A DNA stretch of 64,000 bases, taken from NCBI RefSeq assembly GCF_001050515.1, contig NZ_CAHS01000021.1, positions 297,496 to 361,495 on the forward strand, read 5' to 3'. Each line of letters starts with the position of its first letter. Position 1 is the stretch's first letter. A model generated the notes under the pieces. The model saw only the letters and a program-made list of their open reading frames with translations, was not told the DNA's origin and ran no database searches. Shown here one piece after another: positions 29,814 through 39,607 of the stretch. This DNA is from Erwinia piriflorinigrans CFBP 5888. Lineage in GTDB: Bacteria; Pseudomonadota; Gammaproteobacteria; Enterobacterales; Enterobacteriaceae. Both the position numbers and the translations under genes were made by a program.

Positions 29814-31007
29814 TTAAATGACGGCAGCGAAAGCTTCCGCCACTTGATAAACGTTATTACGGTTAAGCCCTGCCATGCACACACGGCCACTTGCAATCAG
29901 GTAGACGGCAAATTCTTCACGCAGGCGATCTACCTGTGCCGGATTCAGGCCGGTGTAACTGAACATACCGCGCTGCTTCAGCAGATACTCAAAGTTTTTA
30001 CCCGGCACGGCCTGGCTTAGCGCATCCACCAGCACATGGCGCATTTCCAGAATACGCGCGCGCATCCCCTCCACTTCGGCCAACCAGCTGGCTTTAAGTT
30101 CAGGATTATTCAGCACGCGGGATACCACCTGTGCACCAAAGTTTGGCGGGCTTGAGTAGTTACGGCGCACGGTGGCTTTCAGCTGGCCGAGTACGCGAGC
30201 AGCCTCATCGCCATCGTGACAGACAACAGACAGGCCGCCGACGCGCTCACCATACAACGAGAAAATTTTAGAGAAGGAGTTACTGACCAATGCAGGCAGG
30301 CCCGCTGCGGTTATCGCCCGAATGGCGTAAGCATCCTCTTCCATGCCGGCACCAAAGCCCTGATAAGCGATGTCGAGGAAGGGGATCAGCTCACGGGTTT
30401 TCAGCACTGCGGTGACGTCGTCCCACTGCGCATTGGTGAGATCGGCCCCGGTCGGGTTGTGGCAGCACGGATGTAGCAGCACGATGCTTTGTGGCGGCAG
30501 ATCGTTCAGTTTTTCCAGCAGTGCATCAAATTTCACCCCCTGGGTCTCCGCGTCATACCACGGATAGGTATTTACGGTAAAACCGGCACCGCTAAAGATC
30601 GCAACGTGATTTTCCCATGTCGGGTCACTCACCCATACCTGGGATTGAGGGAAATAACATTTCAGGAAGTCAGCCCCCACTTTCAGCGCACCGGAGCCAC
30701 CCAGCGTCTGGATCGTAGTGATATGCCCAGCTTTCAGCAGCGGATTATCTGCGCCAAACAGCAGCGGGGTCACCGCATTACGGTAAGACGGCAGGCCCTC
30801 CATCGGCAGATAGAGTGATGCGCCCGGCGGCTGGGCATTAATCAGCGCTTCAGCAGCAGCGACAGCCTGCATCTGAGGGATCACACCATGTTGGTCGTAA
30901 TACAGGCCGATGCTCAGATTCACCTTATGCGCACGGTCGTCCTGCTTGAAAGCCTCCATCAGGGAGAGGATCGGATCGCCAGCATAGGCATCAACGTTTT
31001 GAAACAC
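29814..31007 (-). CDS. tyrB: TyrB, aromatic amino acid aminotransferase
   Basis: PLP-dependent class I aminotransferase for the last step of tyrosine and phenylalanine synthesis, also active on leucine and aspartate. With a GTG start at 31007 (GGAG 9 bases upstream) the product is 397 residues, exactly E. coli length; an ATG five codons earlier overlaps that site. The PLP lysine is K247 in [16 protein letters not shown], and the substrate region [11 protein letters not shown] is intact. No TyrR box pair is evident upstream. It follows a YitT-family gene by 72 bases, so it may be read from that promoter. Confidence 0.95.
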   Translation of the reverse strand: MFQNVDAYAGDPILSLMEAFKQDDRAHKVNLSIGLYYDQHGVIPQMQAVAAAEALINAQPPGASLYLPMEGLPSYRNAVTPLLFGADNPLLKAGHITTIQTLGGSGALKVGADFLKCYFPQSQVWVSDPTWENHVAIFSGAGFTVNTYPWYDAETQGVKFDALLEKLNDLPPQSIVLLHPCCHNPTGADLTNAQWDDVTAVLKTRELIPFLDIAYQGFGAGMEEDAYAIRAITAAGLPALVSNSFSKIFSLYGERVGGLSVVCHDGDEAARVLGQLKATVRRNYSSPPNFGAQVVSRVLNNPELKASWLAEVEGMRARILEMRHVLVDALSQAVPGKNFEYLLKQRGMFSYTGLNPAQVDRLREEFAVYLIASGRVCMAGLNRNNVYQVAEAFAAVI

Positions 31008-31079
31008 GGTGCAAGTCTCCATTAAATAATTTAGTTATGCATACGAGGCCAGCACGGCATCGCGCTGACATCTGCCGGG

Positions 31080-31694
31080 CTAGACGAAGTAGCGACCGGG
31101 CCGATGGTTCATCGCAATGATCAGGTTCAGCACCACGGCACCGATAATCGACGCCGCAAGCATCTCATGCGATACGACAAACAGTGAAGCCATCACGATG
31201 CATGTATCCACCGCCATTTGCAGTTTACCGGCGCGAATACCGTAACGATCCTGAAGCCATAACGCCAGAATATTGATGCCGCCAAGACTGGCCTTGTGGC
31301 GGAATAACACTATAAACCCAACACCCATCATCACATTTCCAAAAAGTGTCGCATAAAAAGGATCCAGATCGGAAAAATGAATAAATAATGGGTGCAGTTG
31401 GCTAAACAGAGACACCAGCGCAACGGAAGAGAACGTTTTCAGCGTAAAGGCAATGCCCATGCGTTTGATCGCCAACCAGTAGAATGGAAGATTGATCAGG
31501 AAAAAAGCGAGGCCAAATGGAACCTTGCCCAAATAGCCGATCAGGAAAGCGATGCCTGCGGTCCCTCCAGTCAGCGCGCCAGCCTGTTTCAGCAGCGTGA
31601 TACCGAATGACACCAGCAGTGTGCCAAAGATGATAGCCAGCACATCTTCAAGCGACGTGTGGGGAATTTTTAGCGGTTGTACTATGTTGTCCAT
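31080..31694 (-). CDS. YitT-family (DUF161) membrane protein
   Basis: Inner-membrane protein of 204 residues with five or six hydrophobic segments; YitT_membrane family, recognisable from GTLLVSFGITLLKQAGALTGGTAGIAFLIGY near the start and FRHKASLGGINILALWLQDRYGIRAGKLQM in the middle. Function of the family is unknown; the C-terminal DUF2179 domain of longer members is absent. It sits between an Lrp/AsnC regulator and tyrB, where E. coli has alr. The regulator next door may control it. Confidence 0.85.
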   Translation of the reverse strand: MDNIVQPLKIPHTSLEDVLAIIFGTLLVSFGITLLKQAGALTGGTAGIAFLIGYLGKVPFGLAFFLINLPFYWLAIKRMGIAFTLKTFSSVALVSLFSQLHPLFIHFSDLDPFYATLFGNVMMGVGFIVLFRHKASLGGINILALWLQDRYGIRAGKLQMAVDTCIVMASLFVVSHEMLAASIIGAVVLNLIIAMNHRPGRYFV

Positions 31695-32002
31695 GATCTT
31701 GATCCCTGGTTGGTTTGTGACGCTTCCCCTCTGCTTCTGTGTCGCAGGGGTATTCGCTTATTTCCGGAAGCTATTGAATACACAGCCAGTTAATTAGCAA
31801 AAATCGCACCGAATCATAGGGGATCATGGAGACTTGAAGGCGCGATAATAGTAACTCATTGAGTAAAATGCACTTTCTCGACTAATTTTGTGCACATTTT
31901 TAGAATTACCTCATCATAACGCGCAGAAAACCCTTGCCCGATGCACAATTCCCGCATCGATCCTCCCAGCCAGGCACAAAACGGGGGCGCTACTGCACTC
32001 AT
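31695..32002. other. Intergenic region between YitT gene and Lrp-type regulator
   Basis: About 310 bases with no gene. It should contain the promoter of the YitT/tyrB unit. AT-rich dyad-like tracts around 31867-31905 (ATGCACTTTC, TTTGTGCACA) could be regulator sites, but no consensus is certain. Confidence 0.4.
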
Positions 32003-32482
32003 TCAGCGCAGAAGCGCGCCACCGGCGGACATCAGCCCGTTTTCTTTCAGGCGGCTGAGCACGACAGAGGTTTTCACATGGGCAACGCTCTGATGACCCG
32101 CCACCAGCTGGCTGATTAATGCGCTCAGTCCGGCTAAATCGGCCACCGCCACTTTCAGCAGATAGTCGGCATCACCCGTGGTTTTATAGGCGTCGACAAT
32201 CGCCGACTGCTCTGCCACCATACGGTGAAAACTCTCAACGTATTCCTCCGTGTGGTTAATCAGGCGCACTTCGATCAGCCCGATCATTCCCAGCCCCACC
32301 GCATCGGGCGACAGCCGCGCATGATAGCCGAGGATCAGCCCAGCCTGTTCCAGGTTGATGCGACGGCGCGAACACTGCGAGGCCGACAGCCCAACAATGT
32401 CGCTCAGTTCCTGGTTGGTCAGGCGACCATTCCCTTCAAGTAACGTCAGTAATTTAAGGTCGAAATCATCAATCTGTGTCAT
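32003..32482 (-). CDS. Lrp/AsnC-family transcriptional regulator
   Basis: 159-residue regulator with an N-terminal helix-turn-helix (about 5-50: DFDLKLLTLLEGNGRLTNQELSDIVGLSASQCSRRRINLEQAGLI) and a RAM effector domain (about 65-145: AYKTTGDADYLLKVAVADL). Such proteins form octamers and sense amino acids. An upstream TTG in frame is less likely than this ATG. Its target is probably the adjacent YitT gene (inference from proximity). Not the global Lrp, which is longer-conserved and located elsewhere. Confidence 0.88.
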   Translation of the reverse strand: MTQIDDFDLKLLTLLEGNGRLTNQELSDIVGLSASQCSRRRINLEQAGLILGYHARLSPDAVGLGMIGLIEVRLINHTEEYVESFHRMVAEQSAIVDAYKTTGDADYLLKVAVADLAGLSALISQLVAGHQSVAHVKTSVVLSRLKENGLMSAGGALLR

Positions 32483-32655
32483 CGTCAATCCACACCGGTT
32501 GGAGAGAAGTTATTGATGACAGATAAACGCATTTTTGATCGGGTTGTCCAACACTGATTGCTGATGCCCTGTAGAGGGGGATGCCTGACTTGCCCAGGGA
32601 GTCAGGATTGTGCCGGGTCGACCTGTCGTTTGCGGTCAACCCACACACAGGGGGG

Positions 32656-34071
32656 TTATTCGTCGTCGTACTGCGGGCCAGCGTAATTATCGAAACGTGA
32701 CCACTGGCCGTTAAAGGTCAGGCGCACGGTGCCGATTGGGCCGTTACGCTGTTTACCGAGGATGATCTCCGCCACACCTTTCAGGTCGCTGTTTTCGTGG
32801 TAAACCTCGTCACGGTAGATAAACATGATGAGGTCAGCATCCTGCTCGATAGAGCCAGATTCACGCAGATCTGAGTTAACCGGGCGCTTATCGGCACGTT
32901 GTTCCAACGAGCGGTTAAGCTGCGACAGCGCCACCACCGGCACCTGTAGCTCTTTTGCCAGCGCCTTCAGCGAGCGCGAGATCTCGGCGATTTCAAGCGT
33001 ACGGTTATCAGACAGTGCAGGAACGCGCATCAGCTGTAGGTAGTCGATCATAATCATGCTCAACCCACCGTGTTCACGGAAAATGCGCCGCGCGCGCGAA
33101 CGCACTTCGGTCGGCGTCAGGCCGGAAGAGTCATCGATAAACATGTTCTTCTTCTCCAGCAGGATACCCATGGTGCTGGAAATACGCGCCCAGTCCTCGT
33201 CGTCAAGCTGACCGGTACGGATGCGGGTCTGATCGACGCGTGACAGCGATGCCAGCATACGCATCATGATCTGCTCGCCGGGCATCTCAAGGCTGAAGAT
33301 CAGCACCGGTTTGTCCTGTAGCATCGCCGCGTTTTCGCACAGGTTCATGGCGAAAGTGGTTTTACCCATCGATGGGCGCGCGGCGACAATGATCAAATCC
33401 GAACGCTGCAAACCAGCGGTTTTCTTGTTCAGATCATGATAGCCGGTATCGACACCCGTCACGCCGTCGTGCGGCGTCTGATAAAGCGATTCAATACGCG
33501 AGATGGTGGCTTCAAGGATCTCATCGACGCTCTTCGGCCCTTCATCTTTATTGGCGCGGTTTTCGGCAATCTGGAACACGCGTGATTCGGCAAGATCGAG
33601 CAGATCTTCACTGCTGCGCCCCTGCGGATCGTATCCGGCGTCAGCGATCTCGTTTGCCACGGCGATCATCTCACGCACCACGGCGCGTTCGCGCACAATA
33701 TCCGCATAAGCGCCGATATTAGCCGCACTTGGCGTATTTTTTGATAACTCTGCCAGGTAGGCGAAACCGCCAACCATGCTCAGTTCACCTTTGGTTTCCA
33801 TCGATTCGGACAGGGTGATCAGATCGATCGGCTTACTCTGTTCCAGCAGGCGCTGCATTTCCGCAAAGATCATCCGGTGCGGGCGGCTGAAGAAATCCTT
33901 CGCCACTACGCGCTCCGAAACGTTATCCCAGCGTTCGTTATCCAGCATTAAACCGCCCAACACCGACTGTTCTGCTTCCAGCGAATGCGGGGGCAGCTTG
34001 AGGCCTTCCATCTGACGGTCACGCGGCTCGCGGTTTTCGTAGGATTTGTTGGTGGGTTTATTTCCTGCCAT
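32656..34071 (-). CDS. dnaB: DnaB, replicative DNA helicase
   Basis: Hexameric 5'-3' helicase at the replication fork. 471 residues, as in E. coli. N-terminal primase-binding domain (about 20-165, SLEAEQSVLGGLMLDNERWD), linker, and RecA-like motor with Walker A ARPSMGKTT, Walker B MIMIDYLQLM, and QLNRSLEQRADKRP with the arginine-finger region ESGSIEQDADLIMFIYRDE. No intein. Divergent from qorA, as in E. coli; alr, its usual downstream partner, is absent. Confidence 0.98.
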   Translation of the reverse strand: MAGNKPTNKSYENREPRDRQMEGLKLPPHSLEAEQSVLGGLMLDNERWDNVSERVVAKDFFSRPHRMIFAEMQRLLEQSKPIDLITLSESMETKGELSMVGGFAYLAELSKNTPSAANIGAYADIVRERAVVREMIAVANEIADAGYDPQGRSSEDLLDLAESRVFQIAENRANKDEGPKSVDEILEATISRIESLYQTPHDGVTGVDTGYHDLNKKTAGLQRSDLIIVAARPSMGKTTFAMNLCENAAMLQDKPVLIFSLEMPGEQIMMRMLASLSRVDQTRIRTGQLDDEDWARISSTMGILLEKKNMFIDDSSGLTPTEVRSRARRIFREHGGLSMIMIDYLQLMRVPALSDNRTLEIAEISRSLKALAKELQVPVVALSQLNRSLEQRADKRPVNSDLRESGSIEQDADLIMFIYRDEVYHENSDLKGVAEIILGKQRNGPIGTVRLTFNGQWSRFDNYAGPQYDDE

Positions 34072-34171
34072 AGTGATGTGATACCAAAAATCTTGTGGGG
34101 GGACGCGCCAGTATACCCGTTTGCAGGGCTGGCGTCCTCCTTCGCATTACGGCGTAATCCCAGGAGTGAAG

Positions 34172-35155
34172 ATGGCAAAACGTATACAAATCAGCCAGCA
34201 CGGCGCGCCCGAAGTCATGCAGCTGGTCAGTTTCGATCCCGTCGATCCGGCCCCAGGTGAAGTGCAGGTTGAGAATAAAGCAATCGGCATCAACTACATT
34301 GATACCTACGTGCGTAGCGGGCTGTACCCGGCGGCGCTGCCCGCAGGATTGGGCACAGAAGCGGCTGGGGGGGTGGTGACGCGCATCGGCGCGGGCGTGA
34401 GCGCGGTAAAGCCGGGCGATCGCGTGGTGTACGCTCAGTCGCCGCTCGGGGCTTATAGCGAGGTGCACAACGTACCGGTGGATAAGCTGGCGTTGCTGCC
34501 GGATGCCATCTCATTCGAACAGGCGGCCGCTTCCTTCCTCAAGGGGCTGACGGTGCATTATTTGCTGCGTCAGACCTATGTCGTAAAGCCGGATGAAATA
34601 TTCCTGTTTCATGCGGCTGCCGGCGGCGTCGGCCTGATTGCCTGCCAGTGGGCAAAGGCGCTCGGCGCCCATCTGATTGGCACGGTGGGCTCTGTCGAAA
34701 AAGCCCGGCTGGCTGAAAATGCCGGAGCCTGGGCCACCATCAACTACCGCGAAGAGAATATTGCCGAACGCGTCAGTGCGCTGACCCAGGGGAAAAAGCT
34801 GCGCGTGGTGTATGACTCGGTAGGCAAAGACACCTGGGAGGCCTCGCTCGACTGCCTGCAACGACGCGGATTGATGGTCAGCTTCGGCAACTCATCTGGC
34901 CCGGTGACCGGCGTCAATCTCGGCATTCTTAACCAAAAAGGGTCGCTGTACGTCACCCGCCCGTCGCTAAACGGCTATATCACCACGCGTGAGGCGCTGG
35001 CGCAGGCCAGTAATGAGCTGTTCTCGCTGGTAGCCAGTGGGGCGATTAGGGTGGAGGTTCCCGCTGCACAGAAGTTTGCACTGGCGGACGCGCAACGAGC
35101 ACATCAGGTTCTGGAAGGTCGCGGCACCCAGGGTTCCAGCCTGCTGATCCCGTAA
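34172..35155 (+). CDS. qorA: QorA, NADPH quinone oxidoreductase
   Basis: Zeta-crystallin-type quinone reductase that uses NADPH, 327 residues as in E. coli. Lacks zinc ligands, as expected for this branch. NADPH-binding AAAGGVGLIACQW (about 147-159), GTEAAGGV and the C-terminal LEGRGTQGSSLLIP are present. The upstream in-frame start is less likely because CAGGAG lies 6 bases before the ATG used. Divergent from dnaB with ~100 bases between; followed by a terminator. Confidence 0.95.
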   Translation: MAKRIQISQHGAPEVMQLVSFDPVDPAPGEVQVENKAIGINYIDTYVRSGLYPAALPAGLGTEAAGGVVTRIGAGVSAVKPGDRVVYAQSPLGAYSEVHNVPVDKLALLPDAISFEQAAASFLKGLTVHYLLRQTYVVKPDEIFLFHAAAGGVGLIACQWAKALGAHLIGTVGSVEKARLAENAGAWATINYREENIAERVSALTQGKKLRVVYDSVGKDTWEASLDCLQRRGLMVSFGNSSGPVTGVNLGILNQKGSLYVTRPSLNGYITTREALAQASNELFSLVASGAIRVEVPAAQKFALADAQRAHQVLEGRGTQGSSLLIP

Positions 35156-35167
35156 GACAGAAACAAT

Positions 35168-35210
35168 CAGAGCCTCCTGAAAGAGGCCCTGTTGTTTTTC
35201 TTTTTTTTTC
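35168..35210 (+). terminator. Intrinsic terminator of qorA
   Basis: Stem CAG(A)GCCTC / GAGGC(C)CTG with CTGAAA loop and a long T-rich tail (TTGTTTTTCTTTTTTTTT), starting ~13 bases after the stop. Confidence 0.9.
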
Positions 35211-35378
35211 GCACTGGTTGTAGGGGCAGTGGCTATGAATACGTTTTGATTCAGCGAAAACATCCTGCCAGAATTCATAAGTAAAAAAAATGTTTAAGGG
35301 CGAAATCGCGTGAGCAATTTGCCATGATGTGATCCGGGCCGCATAACACCCGCGAAAAATGCCAACAACCCGTTGATA

Positions 35379-35612
35379 CTAGCGGAATAATCCGTCTTTA
35401 CCTCGCGTATGCGATTTGCGCACAGCGCGATAAAGCCAGACGGCCGCTACCGCCATCACTAACCACGGCAACACTTTAATCACGATCGCAAAAAAACCAC
35501 CGATAAACATCACCAGTGTGGCGACCAGCAACGCCGCAATAATGCCCAGCAGCGAGATGCCGGTCATCAACAGCATCATAAAGAAGCCAACCACAAACAA
35601 AATCTCTGACAT
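35379..35612 (-). CDS. pspG: PspG, phage shock protein G
   Basis: Small inner-membrane protein of the phage-shock response, 77 residues. The conserved start (ILFVVGFFMMLLMTGISLLGIIAALLVATLVMF) corresponds to E. coli PspG, with two or three membrane segments and a short basic tail. A longer frame exists but overlaps the promoter; the ATG at 35612 matches family length. A sigma-54 promoter with near-consensus elements is upstream, supporting control by PspF. Confidence 0.9.
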   Translation of the reverse strand: MSEILFVVGFFMMLLMTGISLLGIIAALLVATLVMFIGGFFAIVIKVLPWLVMAVAAVWLYRAVRKSHTRGKDGLFR

Positions 35613-35650
35613 AACCCCACGCTCCATAAAAAAGGTTTCTGTTTGGGTTA

Positions 35651-35667
35651 TTACAAGAAGCGTGCCA
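35651..35667 (-). promoter_or_regulatory. Sigma-54 promoter of pspG
   Basis: On the minus strand TGGCACGCTTCTTGTA fits the -24/-12 consensus TGGCACR-N4-TTGCW at all but one key position (GTA for GCA). It is ~40 bases before the pspG start. Known in E. coli for pspG; assignment here is by sequence match. Confidence 0.85.
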
Positions 35668-35705
35668 GACATGCAGAAGTTTAACTCATTGATAAAAAAG
35701 GCAGG

Positions 35706-35738
35706 AATTCACCAGGCATTCCGTGAGCCTGGTGAATT
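35706..35738 (-). terminator. Perfect hairpin after dusA
   Basis: 12-base perfect inverted repeat (AATTCACCAGGC 35706-35717, GCCTGGTGAATT 35727-35738). On the minus strand it is followed by CCTGCCTTTTTTATC. It lies 31 bases after the dusA stop and directly upstream of the pspG promoter, so it should end dusA transcription. Confidence 0.75.
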
Positions 35739-35768
35739 TCATTACTATTTGGTGAGGCTCTGACTATA

Positions 35769-36860
35769 TCAGCTAGCGGTAGCCACTTTATCAGCCACCA
35801 GAGACAGGGCCTTTTCCACCACCTCAACCCCCGCCCCGGCTTTGTGGGCATTTTCGCTCAGATAACGACGCCACTGGCGTGCACCGGGGATCCCCTGGAA
35901 CAGACCGAGCATATGCCGGGTGACATGACCAAGATAAGTCCCGTTAGCCAGTTCGCGCTCAATATAGGGATACATCGAACGAACCACCGCCACCGAATCG
36001 ATCTCTGGCGACGTACAGCCGAACAGTTCGCGATCTACCTGAGCCAGCAGACCCGGATTTTGATAGGCCTCACGCCCCATCATCACGCCGTCCATATGCT
36101 GTAAGTGGATCTTCGCTTCCGCCAGAGACTTCACGCCACCGTTAATGGACAGGGTCAGATGTGGGAAATCGCGCTTCAGCTGGTAAACGCGCGGGTAGTC
36201 AAGCGGCGGTATCTCACGGTTTTCTTTTGGGCTAAGTCCGGAAAGCCAGGCTTTTCGGGCGTGAATAATAAACATCTCACAACCGCCCTGTTCAGATACC
36301 GTGCGAATAAAATCGCAGAGAAATTCATAGCTGTCCTGGTCATCAATGCCAATACGGGTTTTCACCGTGACCGGGAGTGATGTCACATCGCGCATCGCTT
36401 TTATGCCATCCGCGACCAGCTGTGCTTCACCCATCAGGCAAGCGCCGAAGCGACCGTTCTGCACACGGTCTGACGGGCAACCCACGTTGAGGTTAATTTC
36501 CTGATAGCCACGCAGTTCCGCCAGTTTGGCGCACTGCGCCAACGCAGCCGGATCGCTGCCACCCAGCTGGAGAGCAACGGGATGCTCTTCGCTACTGAAT
36601 GCCAGATAATCACCTTTGCCGTGAATAATGGCCCCAGTGGTCACCATTTCGGTATAAAGCAGCGTCTGCCGCGTTAACTGACGATGGAAGTAGCGACAGT
36701 GGCGGTCGGTCCAGTCGAGCATCGGTGCAATGGAAAAGCGGTGTGCGGGTAATTTTTCGGTTATCAAAAGCGCGGACTCTGTAATCAGAAAGGGTGTGAC
36801 GATATTGTGCTCAATGATAACACGGCGGGAAGCGTGGATATAGCGCCGGGTGGAGGCCAC
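35769..36860 (-). CDS. dusA: DusA, tRNA-dihydrouridine synthase A
   Basis: FMN enzyme that reduces U20/U20a in tRNA. Core motifs are intact: [27 protein letters not shown], the catalytic Cys in [45 protein letters not shown] and [10 protein letters not shown]. The 363-residue frame starts at a GTG that overlaps its own GGAGGAG and is ~18 residues longer than E. coli DusA; the true start may be downstream (for example a TTG at [11 protein letters not shown]), so the 5' end is uncertain. A 25-base imperfect hairpin covers the start region. Confidence 0.93.
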   Translation of the reverse strand: MASTRRYIHASRRVIIEHNIVTPFLITESALLITEKLPAHRFSIAPMLDWTDRHCRYFHRQLTRQTLLYTEMVTTGAIIHGKGDYLAFSSEEHPVALQLGGSDPAALAQCAKLAELRGYQEINLNVGCPSDRVQNGRFGACLMGEAQLVADGIKAMRDVTSLPVTVKTRIGIDDQDSYEFLCDFIRTVSEQGGCEMFIIHARKAWLSGLSPKENREIPPLDYPRVYQLKRDFPHLTLSINGGVKSLAEAKIHLQHMDGVMMGREAYQNPGLLAQVDRELFGCTSPEIDSVAVVRSMYPYIERELANGTYLGHVTRHMLGLFQGIPGARQWRRYLSENAHKAGAGVEVVEKALSLVADKVATAS

Positions 36861-36882
36861 CTCCTCCCGGTAACAACCCTCT

Positions 36883-38115
36883 TTAGAAAGTGAAATTCAG
36901 CTGGGCGACCGCCCCCCAGGTATTGTCTTTTCCTATCATTCCTGCGAGGTCGAGATGCACTTTTTTAGCGGGTGAAATCCCGACACCGCCGGTAAACACG
37001 TTGGTGTCATTTGACTTCATATCGGCACGGTAGCCGCCGCGCAATTGCAGCCAATCCATCAGGCGGTACTCGGCACCAATACTGGCATACTGACTGTCCT
37101 GTTGGATTTTGAAGCGTTTAGTTGGCGTCAGATCGACGTCCAGCGCGGTGGTCAAACGTTCTGTATGGAAGGAAACGCCAGAGGTCACCAGTGGACGGAT
37201 CTGGTAAGTATCCCGATAGCCGTTAACTTCTTTGGTATCGAGGTTGTGCGCAATCAGGTTCTGTCCACTCAAACCCAAGGTCCAGTTGTCGCCAAGATCG
37301 GTTGCTGCGCCGAGATCGAGGTTGAAATCGGTATGCGTATTTTTATATTTTTCGTTAGTGAGATCCGATCTTTTATAGCTGTAAACCGAGGCGCTGTAAT
37401 TATATAACGTCGTTTTTTGTAGCTTCGGCGTCACGCCTAATGAGAACGGATGACCGCCAATATCGAACTCATGTGCCATCGCGATACCGATATCATAAAC
37501 GATTGCCGCCCGCCCCAGCGCTGTGGAGGTCAGCTCATCCTGAAAAGAGGGAAATGACGTAGCGTCTGCGATGCCCTGTAGCAAATCGATATCATGTTGG
37601 GTGACATCACTGGTGCCATAGGCAGTACCGTAAGCTTTAGTGATAAAGGCAAACGGCAGCGTGTCGTCAGGAACCGTGATGGCGAGCGCCGCACTGGCCT
37701 GACCCCAGGCTTTTTCACCGCGAATATCACGCAGGCGATGAGCCAAGTCGCCGCTGGCAGCACGCATCCGGGGAATATCGGCGAAGGTGAAGTTATCCAG
37801 CAGGCTTTTGTAACGATCGACGGTATCCGCAATGTCGTCGACCTTATCAATCAGTTTGTCTTTATCACTCATCTGCACTCCGGCTACAGGCAGAATGATA
37901 CTGATATTGTCCTGTGGTGGTGCTTTGGTGAGAAGTGCGGGGTTCGCCAGCCCCGCTGAACCATAAGAGGAAGAGGCCACGCCAGTTCCCCCCATTGCAT
38001 CGTTGCGGGCATCAAAATAATTCCCGGCCGCCATCGCACCCGGTGCGACAAATAATAGTGCAGGTAATACTACTGGCGGTGAAAACCTAAATAACTTATT
38101 GAATTTTTTGACCAT
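36883..38115 (-). CDS. TraF-like outer-membrane beta-barrel protein
   Basis: 410-residue exported protein: signal peptide (about 1-30, ending GAMAAG), then [33 protein letters not shown], typical of the TraF_2 (plasmid transfer TraF-like) outer-membrane family, and beta-rich repeats ending in the terminal-Phe motif VAQLNFTF. The name comes from database families; there is no conjugation gene nearby, so a conjugal role is doubtful. It replaces yjbL/yjbM between zur and dusA of E. coli and lies 22 bases upstream of dusA on the same strand. Function unknown. Confidence 0.75.
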   Translation of the reverse strand: MVKKFNKLFRFSPPVVLPALLFVAPGAMAAGNYFDARNDAMGGTGVASSSYGSAGLANPALLTKAPPQDNISIILPVAGVQMSDKDKLIDKVDDIADTVDRYKSLLDNFTFADIPRMRAASGDLAHRLRDIRGEKAWGQASAALAITVPDDTLPFAFITKAYGTAYGTSDVTQHDIDLLQGIADATSFPSFQDELTSTALGRAAIVYDIGIAMAHEFDIGGHPFSLGVTPKLQKTTLYNYSASVYSYKRSDLTNEKYKNTHTDFNLDLGAATDLGDNWTLGLSGQNLIAHNLDTKEVNGYRDTYQIRPLVTSGVSFHTERLTTALDVDLTPTKRFKIQQDSQYASIGAEYRLMDWLQLRGGYRADMKSNDTNVFTGGVGISPAKKVHLDLAGMIGKDNTWGAVAQLNFTF

Positions 38116-38592
38116 TTAATCTTAATCCACTTTAGAAATGAAAATGCGAATGCCAAATTTGCACAACGTTTTAATGCCGTGATAATGGCCATAAAGGCTG
38201 CAATTCATTGCTGTGAATTAAGTGAAGATGAGTGGGCTGATTAGTTCATTGTTCCTTTTAATAATCTGCTATAAAGCATACCGTTAAGCTCCCGGCAGCC
38301 TTTTTAGTACCAATCATTTCCAGACCCTGTACAAAGAAGTATCAAGATACTTAAAGCATGTAAATACATTTTGCAGTATTAATTCAACGACAGGACTGAA
38401 AAAAGTCGCAGTGAAATTTATTTAAAAATAAAAAATTCATAGAGTTATGATACAACCTGCTGAAAAAAACATTTTCAGGATCGCTGCATTAAGAAGTAAA
38501 TCAATTTGGCCCTGACGGCTGGCAGGCTCGGCGTTTTATGACAGACGTGATAAAATAACATCCTGATTCTGGCCTGATGAGGAACGATAAAT
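38116..38592. other. Intergenic region between TraF-like gene and zur
   Basis: About 480 AT-rich bases between divergent genes, holding both promoters. No conserved frame; no clear operator recognised. The zur ribosome site GAGGAA is 8 bases before its ATG. Confidence 0.45.
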
Positions 38593-39102
38593 ATGACCAG
38601 CGCTGAAAAAATTCTGACGCAGGCGGAAGTTATCTGTCAACAACGTAGCGTGCGTTTGACGCCACAGCGTCTCGAAGTTTTGCGTCTGATGAGCGAGCAT
38701 AACGGCGCGATTAGCGCTTACGATTTGCTGGATTTACTGCGCGCCTCCGAGCCTCAGGCAAAGCCTCCCACTATCTATCGCGCCCTGGATTTCCTGCTGG
38801 AGCAAGGCTTTATACATCGCGTCGAGTCGACCAACAGTTACGTAGTCTGTCATCACTTTGAGCAGCCATCCCATACATCGGCGATGCTGATATGCGATCG
38901 CTGTGGTCTGGTCACCGAGCAGCGTGCAGAGGGAGTGGAAGATATTCTGAAATCGCTGGCGCTCAAATCAGGTTTTACTCTGGGCCACAGCGTGATTGAA
39001 GCGCATGGTTTTTGCCAACCGTGCGGAGAAATCGAGACCTGTATTCATCAGGATGCGTGCCATCACGATCACAGTGTGCAAACGAAAAAACGCGGACGAT
39101 AA
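38593..39102 (+). CDS. zur: Zur, zinc uptake regulator (Fur family)
   Basis: Zinc-responsive repressor of zinc uptake genes. 169 residues: winged helix (about 18-85, with VRLTPQRLEVLRLM and KPPTIYRALDFLLEQGFIHRVESTNSYV) and metal-binding/dimer domain with CDRCG and FCQPCGEIETC cysteines and a His-rich end. E. coli Zur is 171 residues. Divergent from the TraF-like gene and convergent with yjbJ. Confidence 0.95.
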   Translation: MTSAEKILTQAEVICQQRSVRLTPQRLEVLRLMSEHNGAISAYDLLDLLRASEPQAKPPTIYRALDFLLEQGFIHRVESTNSYVVCHHFEQPSHTSAMLICDRCGLVTEQRAEGVEDILKSLALKSGFTLGHSVIEAHGFCQPCGEIETCIHQDACHHDHSVQTKKRGR

Positions 39103-39184
39103 ACGAAATCTGACTGGAGGGGGACTGGACGGCACTCTCCTTGTGCCGGGAACGGGCGCTTTTTTACCCGTTAAGGACGGTGGG

Positions 39185-39394
39185 TTACCAGCGGTGGTCG
39201 TGAGCCGTTTCCCAGTCGCTTAACTCTTTCTCGGCCCTTTCCTTTTCATAGCCATAGCGTTCCTGAATCTTACCGACTAACTGATCGCGTTTACCTTCAA
39301 CAACCGTCAGGTCATCATCGGTCAGCTTGCCCCATTGCTCTTTAACTTTACCTTTAAACTGCTTCCAGTTACCGCCGGCTTCGTGTTTATTCAT
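39185..39394 (-). CDS. yjbJ: YjbJ, CsbD-like stress protein
   Basis: 69-residue hydrophilic protein of the CsbD family (NWKQFKGKVKEQWGKLTDDDL, then GKIQERYGYEKERAEKEL). Very abundant in stationary-phase and osmotically stressed E. coli; biochemical role unknown. Located between zur and dinF as in E. coli. Confidence 0.92.
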   Translation of the reverse strand: MNKHEAGGNWKQFKGKVKEQWGKLTDDDLTVVEGKRDQLVGKIQERYGYEKERAEKELSDWETAHDHRW

Positions 39395-39607
39395 AATATG
39401 TATCCTCTACCTTGGGTTAAACAGCTTGTTAGCTTCATCGTTCGGCTTATAAACAGATAATTATCTGGAAAAAAACCTGACACGGAGATAATTGTAGTAG
39501 AGAAATGGCATTGCGGTAGTCAACACACCGGCTACTGAGAGAATAACAAGATAAAAGAGATTAAAATCAATAAAATAGACAGAGTTCCGTCTAAGTAATG
39601 AAATGTG

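Noticed and set aside
31008..31079. TyrR boxes in front of tyrB
   Set aside because: No TGTAAA-N6-TTTACA pair is visible, unlike in E. coli.
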